This document shows positions 1 through 7,179 of a stretch of 48,111 nt of DNA, in pieces (position 1 is the stretch's first letter; every line of letters begins with the position of its first letter). The stretch is from a virus. The DNA is taken from the IMG/VR virus record IMGVR_UViG_3300030616_000004, positions 1 through 48,111 of that record, one strand, 5' to 3'. The translations under genes were made by a program, and so were the position numbers. Under the pieces are notes generated by a model. The model was given only the letters and a program-made list of their open reading frames with translations, was not told the DNA's origin and did no database searches.

Positions 1-115
1 TTTCTATAACAGCGGAGAGTATTCCACGGGTGCGGGGGTATATAGCCTTTACTACAACAGCGGAGATTATTGCACAAGTGCGGGGTCTGTTAGCCTTTAT
101 TACAACAGCGGAGCA
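1..115. repeat. Terminal direct repeat (circular overlap)
   Basis: Bases 1-115 are identical to 47997-48111. The match includes the variant bases that tell neighbouring fibre repeat units apart (TTCTAT at its start, TTATTAC near its end). The fibre reading frame passes through the join without a shift. This is what an assembler leaves on a circular or circularly permuted phage genome. Because the overlap lies inside a tandem repeat, the number of repeat units at the join may be miscounted. Confidence 0.85.
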
Positions 116-288
116 AATTGCACAGGTGCGGGGTATGCTAGCCTTTACTACAACAGCGGAGAGTATTCCACGGGTGCGGGGGTATATAGCCTTTACTACA
201 ACAGCGGAGATTATTGCACAAGTGCGGGGTCTGTTAGCCTTTACTACAACAGCGGAGATTATTGCACAGGTGCGGGATATCAAAGCCT
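1..288 (+). repeat. 48-bp coding repeats, left part of array
   Basis: Near-identical 48-bp units encode 16 residues each. A higher-order period of 144 bp (three units) is also visible: the unit order GEYSTGAGVYS, GDYCTSAGSVS, then GANCTGAGYxS or GDYC recurs. The array continues from 47863-48111 across the join. Synonymous sites are nearly identical between units, so the expansion is recent. Confidence 0.9.
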
Positions 289-889
289 GCGCTACTCCGA
301 TTATAACGACAATTCAGCATTTGGATATAACGCATGGTCAACATTTCATGCTGATGCGGGCTCGGCGCAGACGTTTGATGCGGCTGATGTTGATACCGTC
401 AATAATCGGGTGACAATCGTCGGTCATAGTTTTGGGGCAGTTGGGAAAAAGTTATATCTATACTTCACCCCGGCAGGCGCAGGCGTTCCCGGTCTGACTG
501 ATGGTATTGACAAATGGGAAGTGATAGACGCTGATACCCTAGAATGTTTAAATGATACCATGACCGGAGCAGGTGTCGATAATGGACATACGCTCACGCC
601 TCAATACGCATGGACAAATACTACAGTGATAGGGGCCAACGCCGAACCAGATGCAAGTAATCAGATTTTTCTTGGCGACTCAAACGTAACGGAAGTGAAA
701 ACGTATGGTGGCGTGAATATCGGCAGCGGAAAGGTTTATAAGATAGATGGAACCCAGGTGGTGGGGGCGCAACAAGCCGCTATTGCTGATCATGGCACGA
801 CAACTGGAACGGATTCTGATGGTGAAGCAAGGACAAAAATCAATGACATTCTCGCCGCTTTAAGAGCGCATGGATTAATTGATACATAA
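2..889 (+). CDS. Repeat-rich tail fibre, C-terminal part
   Basis: This is the 3' part of the fibre gene that begins at 45157 and crosses the contig ends; the joined product would be about 1242 aa. The frame opens inside 16-residue units of the type SLYYNSGxxCTGAGxx, which end near base 290. A beta-rich domain (about 410-728, starting VTIVGH) follows and contains the fibre motif IFLGDSNVTEVKT. The C-terminus is a helical tail ending LAALRAHGLIDT, typical of phage tail proteins. The same VTIVGH domain occurs earlier in the protein at 46402-46730, so it is an internal duplication. A GTG at 410 could start a shorter product but has no ribosome site and is inside the domain. A role in receptor binding is inferred from type and position. 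Confidence 0.85.
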   Translation, partial: FYNSGEYSTGAGVYSLYYNSGDYCTSAGSVSLYYNSGANCTGAGYASLYYNSGEYSTGAGVYSLYYNSGDYCTSAGSVSLYYNSGDYCTGAGYQSLRYSDYNDNSAFGYNAWSTFHADAGSAQTFDAADVDTVNNRVTIVGHSFGAVGKKLYLYFTPAGAGVPGLTDGIDKWEVIDADTLECLNDTMTGAGVDNGHTLTPQYAWTNTTVIGANAEPDASNQIFLGDSNVTEVKTYGGVNIGSGKVYKIDGTQVVGAQQAAIADHGTTTGTDSDGEARTKINDILAALRAHGLIDT

Positions 890-898
890 GGAGGAATT

Positions 899-1111
899 AT
901 GGTTTACAAAATTGTTGATGAAAAAATTGAAACGGCAAGGCCGCCGTTATTGGAAGACATTGTTACGCTGAAAGAAAACCTGAAATTCGCAAACGAAGAA
1001 AAGGATCGTTTGACAAATGAATTGAATCGAGTCAACGCAGAAATAGCGGTTCTTGAAGCAAAAGTTCAAGCCCTATTCGATGCTGGCGTAAAAGATGTGA
1101 GTGACAAATAA
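899..1111 (+). CDS. Small coiled-coil protein
   Basis: This is a 70-aa protein, not recognised as a family member. After a short N-terminal strand, residues 20-65 are a highly charged heptad-like helix (ENLKFANEEKDRLTNELNRV), so a coiled coil is likely. A strong AAGGAGG site sits just before the ATG, nine bases after the fibre stop codon, so the two are probably cotranslated. Position directly after the fibre gene would suit a fibre assembly factor or a small structural protein, but nothing in the sequence proves that. Confidence 0.7.
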   Translation: MVYKIVDEKIETARPPLLEDIVTLKENLKFANEEKDRLTNELNRVNAEIAVLEAKVQALFDAGVKDVSDK

Positions 1112-1147
1112 TAAATTATGAGTAATAATTAAGCTTAGGAGGTTTAT

Positions 1148-1432
1148 ATGGAAGATATGAAAGAAAAGGCAATTGTGATTGGTCCTGCAAGCCGTTCAAG
1201 AATGCAGATGATTTCTGCTCAGGCTCAAGCTGCTATGAGAACGGCAGATGAGCGCATTCAGGAAATGGTTATTGCGTTTCTTGAAGCAAATGGAGTAACC
1301 AATCCTCAGGGTTGGATTCTGGCAAATGATTTTTCCAGAATCGATCCTCCCGGTACGCCTCAAAAACCAAAGATGAAAACGCCTGAATTGAAGATTCCGA
1401 AAAAGTCATCCAAAAAAGGGGAAAAGAAATGA
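1148..1432 (+). CDS. Small basic protein, paralog A
   Basis: This 94-aa protein of unknown function has a strong AGGAGG site seven bases before the ATG. It shares its layout with the next gene: KEKAIVIGPASRSRM at the N-terminus, a helix, then EANGV, NDFS, and a lysine-rich tail with KPKMK. The two are tandem paralogs with an ATGA stop-start overlap. The C-terminus is very basic (KKSSKKGEKK), which could bind nucleic acid or membranes; this is a guess. No signal peptide or membrane helix is seen. Confidence 0.7.
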   Translation: MEDMKEKAIVIGPASRSRMQMISAQAQAAMRTADERIQEMVIAFLEANGVTNPQGWILANDFSRIDPPGTPQKPKMKTPELKIPKKSSKKGEKK

Positions 1433-1692
1433 TCAAAGAAAAAGAAATTTCGATTGGCACAAAGAGCCGGGAGAGAATGCTTGACATTCACAATGAAATG
1501 CTTCGGTTGAAGGCAGAGCAAGATAGTATTGTTGTTGCCCATATGGAAGCAAATGGTGTTTTTGATGCAAAATCGGTCCAAGTAAAGAATGACTTTTCTT
1601 TGCTTCGATGTACTTTCGAGGTTCAGGAAATAAAAAAACCTGAAATGAAAATTCATTCAAAGAAAAATCACAAAGAGGAATCAAAGAAATGA
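1429..1692 (+). CDS. Small basic protein, paralog B
   Basis: This 87-aa tandem paralog of the preceding gene has KEKEISIGTKSRERM at the N-terminus, then HMEANGV, NDFS and KPEMK with a basic tail. The start overlaps the upstream stop (ATGA), and the stop overlaps the next start in the same way, so the three genes are one translation-coupled set. Function is unknown. The duplicate kept the overall pattern but diverged strongly, so the duplication is old. Confidence 0.7.
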   Translation: MIKEKEISIGTKSRERMLDIHNEMLRLKAEQDSIVVAHMEANGVFDAKSVQVKNDFSLLRCTFEVQEIKKPEMKIHSKKNHKEESKK

Positions 1693-3185
1693 TGGAACAT
1701 CCCGTTCTTGTAAATAGAAAATTCATTGTTGGCTTCGGTTCGCTTGGATTACACTATGACAGGAACGGGAAAGTTCCCGAATCATATTATGATAATCTTT
1801 CTCGATTGGGTGTGAATTATGTCCGGCAATTTCTCACAAGTCATGATGCAATTCGTGATAAGATTTTTGAAATGCCTTTCAAAGAAAGGGTGCTTGAAAG
1901 CGCACAATTTCAGAGAAAGTATGATTTATATCCGATGTTGGTTCCGATGTATGATCATGGCAATGATTATGCGACTTACAATGATGTAAAACAGATTCTT
2001 GAGACTTTTGTTCCTATATTCCTTTTGGCTGGATTTAAAAAGAAAGAAATTTTATGTTCTCCGGGAAATGAAAGAGTTAAGCCAATGCCTGGAATTGGGA
2101 TAAAGAAAGATATAGGGAATGGTCGATATTTATATTATCCTGGTAGTTCAAATTATCTATCTCCAAAAAGTGGGATTACATATGTAAATTTTGTTGATGA
2201 TAATGCGTGGCCGAACCTTAATACTGCAAGCCAATTGACACTGAACAGAAGGCTTTTGGCTGCATATTATTTTGCCATCTCACGATGGTTGGAAACCAAT
2301 TACGGTATTCCTTTAAGCAATATTATTGGGAATGTAAGAAATGATTGGCAATCTGATGGGAGTGCCGGCCCACACCAAACAACTGATCCTATTATTTCCG
2401 GTCTTTCCGGGCTGTGGTTTGGTGAAGATCGGAGAAAGGAAGTTACTCTTGAGTATCATAAGATTTTAACGGTTGGTTCCATTTTTCATAATAATGGTAC
2501 TGGAGGGCTTCTTAAACGGCAGAATATGATTAAGAATGTAATTTTTTCCGAAGATGGGAGTGATGTCGTTGGTGCTTCTGGAAAGTGGTTGATTATTAAT
2601 GGAAAGAAGCGATTCCGTAGGGCAACAGCTAAAGAACGAAAAGACAAAAATGATACGTTATTTTTGATCAGTCGAGTAGGAAAGCAGGTTAAAGATTTAA
2701 GCATGTTTGAAGAATTGACTCCAAAGGATTTTTTTGAATATAGGAACCGTCAGTCGTTAAAAGTTTTTGTTGAGTTATTTGATTTTGGTCGTTTCGCAGA
2801 TACAACTTCTGCAACTCCTGATGAATGGGGAATGGATTTTTCTAAAACCGATTTTGAAGGAATGCGGGATTCCTTGCCTACGGAATACAAAGCTATTCAT
2901 CGATTGAATAAACCTTTTGTTGATATGAATGCTTCGGATGATCCAATTGTCGAAGAACCAATTCCCAATGAACCACCGGGAGAGGAGGAAGAGATGTCTC
3001 AGATTAGATACTTTAATCCTATGCGTTATTTGATTCCGACATTTGAATTTAAACCTAAGTTTAAGGTTAAGGTTCATTTTAAAGGTTTCTTTCAGCGTGC
3101 AAAGTTTGTTGATTATGTGTTTACTCTTTTTTCTATTTTGGGCATTTGGCAAACAGTAGAGATTTTTTATGCGTTACTATTCTAA
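1689..3185 (+). CDS. Glycoside-hydrolase-like protein with C-terminal TM
   Basis: This is a 498-aa protein. Residues 10-130 read like the first half of a TIM-barrel glycosidase: VGFGSLGLHYD, then VNYVRQFLT, YPMLVPMYDHG and ILCSPGNE. An Asn-Glu pair at the end of strand 4 (E128 here) is the acid/base signature of clan GH-A enzymes. A candidate second glutamate lies in KVFVELFDF. An acidic proline-rich linker (EEPIPNEPPGEEEE) leads to a basic stretch and one hydrophobic helix at the extreme C-terminus (about 473-498). The membrane anchor and the spanin-like and holin-like genes downstream suggest a wall-degrading or lysis role. A capsule depolymerase is the alternative. Family assignment is by motif only. 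Confidence 0.5.
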   Translation: MMEHPVLVNRKFIVGFGSLGLHYDRNGKVPESYYDNLSRLGVNYVRQFLTSHDAIRDKIFEMPFKERVLESAQFQRKYDLYPMLVPMYDHGNDYATYNDVKQILETFVPIFLLAGFKKKEILCSPGNERVKPMPGIGIKKDIGNGRYLYYPGSSNYLSPKSGITYVNFVDDNAWPNLNTASQLTLNRRLLAAYYFAISRWLETNYGIPLSNIIGNVRNDWQSDGSAGPHQTTDPIISGLSGLWFGEDRRKEVTLEYHKILTVGSIFHNNGTGGLLKRQNMIKNVIFSEDGSDVVGASGKWLIINGKKRFRRATAKERKDKNDTLFLISRVGKQVKDLSMFEELTPKDFFEYRNRQSLKVFVELFDFGRFADTTSATPDEWGMDFSKTDFEGMRDSLPTEYKAIHRLNKPFVDMNASDDPIVEEPIPNEPPGEEEEMSQIRYFNPMRYLIPTFEFKPKFKVKVHFKGFFQRAKFVDYVFTLFSILGIWQTVEIFYALLF

Positions 3186-3201
3186 TGGAGAAGGTGAAAA
3201 A

Positions 3202-3528
3202 ATGCCTGATAGAAGGGAAAAGATTACACTAAGTTGGAGGCAGATATTTGGATTTGGGTTATTTCTCATTGCTCTTACTACATTTCTTGTAACCTTTTTT
3301 GTTGATAATCCCTCGAGGAATTGTAATGCGCTTTATGAAAAAATAGATATAAAAACAATTTTAAACAAAGAGGCAATTAGGGAAAATCATTCAAGAATCT
3401 TGGTACTAGAAAATAGAAGTCAGCATATTGAACAATGTATAAATTCTATTGAGAAAAAGATTGATAGAATTTTAGAAATTAGTTTAAGCAGATATAGTCT
3501 CAATTCAAAAGAAGGTGGGTCAAAATGA
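3202..3528 (+). CDS. Membrane coiled-coil protein, spanin-like
   Basis: This is a 108-aa protein. The start at 3202 is chosen because GGAGAAGG lies just upstream; the ATG at 3169 lies inside the previous gene and lacks a site. There is one N-terminal membrane helix (about IFGFGLFLIALTTFLVTFFV), then a charged helix with heptad character (ILVLENRSQHIEQCINSIEK) that would be outside the membrane. That topology fits an inner-membrane spanin or a holin-partner protein. It sits between the glycosidase-like gene and a holin-like gene. Assignment is by topology and position. Confidence 0.55.
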   Translation: MPDRREKITLSWRQIFGFGLFLIALTTFLVTFFVDNPSRNCNALYEKIDIKTILNKEAIRENHSRILVLENRSQHIEQCINSIEKKIDRILEISLSRYSLNSKEGGSK

Positions 3529-3725
3529 AAAAGTTTTTTAAAAGAAAGTTTTTGTTGAGCCTGATTCTTTTTATTGTGGCGTGTATTTTTAAGTGGTACA
3601 CCAAAATTGGAGATGTTGCATGGTTGGTAGCAATGATTGCCGCCGTATGGGGTTATCAGGCTGCTAATTCCTTTTTGAAGGCATGGTTTCATCTTTATGA
3701 GGATGACGATAATGCTGACAGCTAA
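3525..3725 (+). CDS. Holin-like small membrane protein
   Basis: This 66-aa protein has two predicted membrane segments (FLLSLILFIVACIF and VAWLVAMIAAVWGYQAA), a basic N-terminus (MKKFFKRK) and an acidic C-terminus (EDDDNADS). These are features of small class II holins. The ATG overlaps the upstream stop codon (ATGA). Its place in a run of lysis-like genes supports the call, but holins share little sequence and this cannot be proved by reading. Confidence 0.5.
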   Translation: MKKFFKRKFLLSLILFIVACIFKWYTKIGDVAWLVAMIAAVWGYQAANSFLKAWFHLYEDDDNADS

Positions 3726-4188
3726 TGATGATCAAGATATTATGCTTGCAAGACGGAGTAATCTTGGTTACCCAAAAACAGTTCTTGATCAAAAAACTGG
3801 ACAGGTTATAAGGTTTAAGACTGCTGCAGAACATGAGGCTTGGAAAAAAAGAGGTCTCAAGGAACATGAAAAAGAATTGGAAAGGCAACGTCAAGTTGAA
3901 GAAAAGTTGAGACTTGAACAAGAAGCCAAGAAAAAGGAGTTCCAGGCAAAGACTGCAAACCGTGGTAGACCCATTACAAACGCTGAGGCTGTAGCAGAGG
4001 CAAGGAAAGATATACAATCATCTGAATCTATGTCTCCGAAGCCAGAGAAGCGAGATGTAATGGATATTAAAAGTATAGAAGAATGGTTAAAAAAAGGATT
4101 TAGTTTGATGGAAATAACACGGATTTTGAATTCTGACAATCCTGCTGCTGAAGCAGAGAAAATTAAGAAAGGAAGAAAAAATGCCTGA
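3712..4188 (+). CDS. Charged helical protein
   Basis: This is a protein of about 158 aa. The ATG at 3712 (MLTANDDQD) has a GAGG-type site at the right distance; ATGs at 3697 and 3703 are alternatives. The central region (about 45-90) is a long charged helix rich in Glu, Lys and Gln. The C-terminal part (SIEEWLKKGFSLMEITRIL) could be a small helix-turn-helix. Function is not recognised. It starts inside the end of the holin-like gene and overlaps the next gene by eight bases. Confidence 0.65.
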   Translation: MLTANDDQDIMLARRSNLGYPKTVLDQKTGQVIRFKTAAEHEAWKKRGLKEHEKELERQRQVEEKLRLEQEAKKKEFQAKTANRGRPITNAEAVAEARKDIQSSESMSPKPEKRDVMDIKSIEEWLKKGFSLMEITRILNSDNPAAEAEKIKKGRKNA

Positions 4189-4573
4189 TGCACCTATGTT
4201 TACTGACCCGATGATGGGGCAAGGCCCTGAAATTGCTCCTCTTGATGATAGTTCTCAAATGGCGGCGAATCCAGAAATGCTTGGAGAAGCCGAGTTTGAT
4301 CAGTTGATTGGACAAATTCCAGAAGAAGTTGCACAACAAATTCTTGCACAACCGCCTGAAGCAGCTTTAGAATTTTTGGTTGACATTGTTATGGAAACCA
4401 ATAATGGCGTTAATGCCAGTTCTGCGCTTCAACTTGCAAAACTTATCTATTCTGCTCTGCAGAAAAATCATGGAGAATCCGAATATCATGGTATGAAGGG
4501 AGAAGAACAGCAACAGATTGCCCCTCAAGCTGCTCCTCAGCCTGAAATACCAGTAGACGGACAGGGAGTTTAA
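4181..4573 (+). CDS. Acidic protein, unknown
   Basis: This 130-aa acidic protein has a disordered N-terminus rich in Pro, Met and Gln, a short helical core (IGQIPEEVAQQILAQPPEAA, then ALEFLVDIVME), and a Gln/Pro-rich tail. GGAAG lies just before the ATG and the frame overlaps the end of the gene before. It stands at the head of the three internal-virion-type genes, so a small virion or chaperone protein is possible. No family was recognised. Confidence 0.6.
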   Translation: MPDAPMFTDPMMGQGPEIAPLDDSSQMAANPEMLGEAEFDQLIGQIPEEVAQQILAQPPEAALEFLVDIVMETNNGVNASSALQLAKLIYSALQKNHGESEYHGMKGEEQQQIAPQAAPQPEIPVDGQGV

Positions 4574-4574
4574 A

Positions 4575-5870
4575 ATGGCAAACGCCCCACTCGAATGGGA
4601 TGGTACTGGCTATAAAGCAAAAACTTATTCCAATTCAGGTAGTCAGAATTCTCCTGATACACGAAGTCCTTCTTTTGCAGATGCAGGTAATGATTTTGCT
4701 CCAAGTGGAAGCGGTACAGGAGGTCAAAACCAACCTGATTCTGGTTATCCTGGTGTAGGAAGCGCAATGTTTGCTTCGCTTAATCCAGGACAAATATGGA
4801 GACCCAACGGAAATGTTGTCCAGCCGACTTCTTTTGAGGGTTACAACAAGTATGCTGAGACACATAATAAGGGTGTTGGTGGTTTTTTTGATCAGTATGC
4901 CGGGATGATTGGAGGGTTCAATCAAGGTGGTGGCGGTGGTGGTGGCTATGATCCGGGAATGTTTGATTTTTCCCGTCAAGGAGTAGGTTTCTCAAATGCT
5001 TATCTTGAAAAACAAAAGCAACAACTTGATTACGAAAAAGAATTGGCAGACAAAGACCCGTTTGGACAAGCGTCAATCAACATTAGAAATAAGGAACTTG
5101 AATTACAACTTCAGCAAGAGAAACAGAAAATTAACGAAACATTTGCGGCTCAAGGGGCAGTAGGAACACCTCAACATGCAAAAGCTTTGCGTGATGCAGA
5201 GACAAAATCAATGTCTCGAAGAGACTCAATCATTCAATCAATGAAAGAAGCTTCTGGTCAATATAAACTTTCTGTTGCAGAACAAGGTTCTTTGACAATG
5301 CAAAGAATTGGACAGCTTGATACAGCCCTTTCTGATATTAATGCAAGAATCAACATTTCCGAGGGCCAAGCCAAAGTCGAGTTGCAAAAGCAAAAAATTG
5401 CCGCCAGTTCAGCAAGGGCAGCAGCCCGGGTAGCTTTGAAGCTTGGTATTTTGGATAGAGCAATCATTTCTGAAAGAGATCAGTATGGAAGATGGGAAGG
5501 TGGCCGGCAGTTTGATGCAGATAATTTCTGGAAAGGTCAGCAGTTTTCTCGGGGAATTTATGAATGGGATTCTGAGTTTGATTATACTCGTTGGTATAAC
5601 AACGAAATGATGAGTCTTCAAAAAGATTTAAATAAGCAGTCTATTTGGGACACTATCGGAAATCTCGCATCTACAGCATTAAATGTTTTTGGTGTCAGAA
5701 AACCAAACAGTAATGCAGGAAACAATGCTGGTAATGGTGCATCCCCGATGCAGTTACCAAGTTTTTCAATGGGTCAATTTAATTTGAATTTGAATAGTCA
5801 ATATGGTGGCGGTGGCACTACACCTTCATTTGCCCCTTATGGTACTCATGGAGAAAAAGAAAATGGCTAA
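4575..5870 (+). CDS. Internal virion protein (gp14-like position)
   Basis: This is a 431-aa protein. The first 140 residues are low-complexity, rich in Gly, Ser, Asn and Pro, with a seven-glycine run. Residues 145-300 form a long coiled-coil region (QLQQEKQKINETF, then a Ser/Ala-rich helix near RAAARVALKLG). The C-terminus is Gly/Asn-rich again. It is the first of three consecutive helical proteins (431, 438, 1448 aa) downstream of the tail genes. Podoviruses of the T7 type carry three ejection proteins of increasing size in that order. The parallel is positional; no sequence similarity is claimed. Confidence 0.5.
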   Translation: MANAPLEWDGTGYKAKTYSNSGSQNSPDTRSPSFADAGNDFAPSGSGTGGQNQPDSGYPGVGSAMFASLNPGQIWRPNGNVVQPTSFEGYNKYAETHNKGVGGFFDQYAGMIGGFNQGGGGGGGYDPGMFDFSRQGVGFSNAYLEKQKQQLDYEKELADKDPFGQASINIRNKELELQLQQEKQKINETFAAQGAVGTPQHAKALRDAETKSMSRRDSIIQSMKEASGQYKLSVAEQGSLTMQRIGQLDTALSDINARINISEGQAKVELQKQKIAASSARAAARVALKLGILDRAIISERDQYGRWEGGRQFDADNFWKGQQFSRGIYEWDSEFDYTRWYNNEMMSLQKDLNKQSIWDTIGNLASTALNVFGVRKPNSNAGNNAGNGASPMQLPSFSMGQFNLNLNSQYGGGGTTPSFAPYGTHGEKENG

Positions 5871-7179
5871 CATTCCTACGTTTCAACCTAGCAAAGCTTT
5901 GATTCCTCCAAGTACTGGCATAGCTTCTTTTGCAGAAAACATTAACAAGGTTTCTGAAACATATCGTAGAATAAAACTTGAAGATGAAGAAATTGCAAGA
6001 AGGGAAGCCTATCGCCAACAGCAGGCAGAAATGCAGAAAGAGCAATTGCAAATTCAAAAACAACGTGCAGACACTTCTCAAAAGTATATGCAACAACAGT
6101 CTGAACATATGGAAGCTTCAGCAAAAATTCAGGCATTGACTTTTGGGCGTACACTCGCAGCTTCGGGAGATATTGAAAAAGCAGTAGAATACGGATTGAC
6201 AAGGGAAGTCGCCGAAAAGATTTATAATCAAGCAGAACATGATCAAGAATATAAGCGAGTAATGCAAGAAAAAAATCTTCATTTGACTGATCTTCGAATT
6301 GCAGGTGAAAATGCCAAGGCTCTTCAATTCAATGATGCAAAAACAAGGCAAGAATTGATTAAGGTTTTTTCTGGCATAATGGATGCATCTCGGGCTGATA
6401 TTCAGCAAATTCTTATGGATGCAAAAATGCCAAAAAGTTCTGATGCTGAAAAAGCAATTATTATAAAAGCGATTATCGGGTCTCACCCCTCCGTGGCTTT
6501 TCAAAATTACAACAGATACGTAAGGGCTGGAAAAATTTCTCCAGAATTGGCTCTTAAACTTGAGCCTCATATGACTGCATTGCATTCTGCAATCTCTCAA
6601 ACCAAAGAAGCAAGAAATGCCTTTGGATTGCCTGATTTTGAAGTTGAAGAACCTATCATGATGCATGAATTGTTTATGGACAAAGCAAAAGCTGGACCTT
6701 CTACTACAGGAGTAAAAGCAGTAGAAGACGTAATTGGTGATTCTTTAAAGCCTCATCAAAAGAAATCAACCTTTATCATGGCCTTAAGACGAAGTGATCC
6801 AGAATTTAATTCGTTGATACAACATGCTGCCAAAAAGTCAATAAAAGAAGGATATACTCCTTTGGATAAAATTACTCCTGGAATAAAGGTTTATTCAAAT
6901 AGTCCGCAAGGAAGAAATGATTTTATTGAAAATTACATTTTATCTAAAGCAGGACTAATTGGTTTTGATGATCCAACCTTTGTTACTCCCGAAATGATGT
7001 CACAGGTATTTGAGGATAATTTTCTTGTAATAATACAGAACAAATTGGATAAAATGTTGGCTGCACCAGATAGGCTTAAATATTCTTTGAAGAAAGTGAT
7101 GGTTTCTCCTAAAGAAAAATTTGCAGAGAAAGCTAAAACAATTATTGACAAAGCCGTTGATCAGTATAAAGGCCGATAA
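5863..7179 (+). CDS. Internal virion protein (gp15-like position)
   Basis: This is a 438-aa protein starting MANIPTFQPSKAL. The ATG at 5863 has a GGAG site and overlaps the preceding stop codon; the frame is open further upstream but without a ribosome site. Residues 20-130 are a continuous charged helix rich in Gln and Glu. The rest is helical with few aromatic clusters. No enzyme motif was found. The role as second ejection protein is inferred from size, helical content and order. Confidence 0.5.
   Translation: MANIPTFQPSKALIPPSTGIASFAENINKVSETYRRIKLEDEEIARREAYRQQQAEMQKEQLQIQKQRADTSQKYMQQQSEHMEASAKIQALTFGRTLAASGDIEKAVEYGLTREVAEKIYNQAEHDQEYKRVMQEKNLHLTDLRIAGENAKALQFNDAKTRQELIKVFSGIMDASRADIQQILMDAKMPKSSDAEKAIIIKAIIGSHPSVAFQNYNRYVRAGKISPELALKLEPHMTALHSAISQTKEARNAFGLPDFEVEEPIMMHELFMDKAKAGPSTTGVKAVEDVIGDSLKPHQKKSTFIMALRRSDPEFNSLIQHAAKKSIKEGYTPLDKITPGIKVYSNSPQGRNDFIENYILSKAGLIGFDDPTFVTPEMMSQVFEDNFLVIIQNKLDKMLAAPDRLKYSLKKVMVSPKEKFAEKAKTIIDKAVDQYKGR

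Noticed and set aside
30-413. 127-aa open frame with repeated TTTAEIIAQVRG peptides
   Set aside because: It is the out-of-frame reading of the 48-bp fibre repeats. The true frame is continuous from 45157 across the join and carries the fibre domains.
1360-1726. Minus-strand open frames over the small late genes
   Set aside because: Low-complexity, Phe-rich shadows of well-supported plus-strand genes with overlapping starts and stops.
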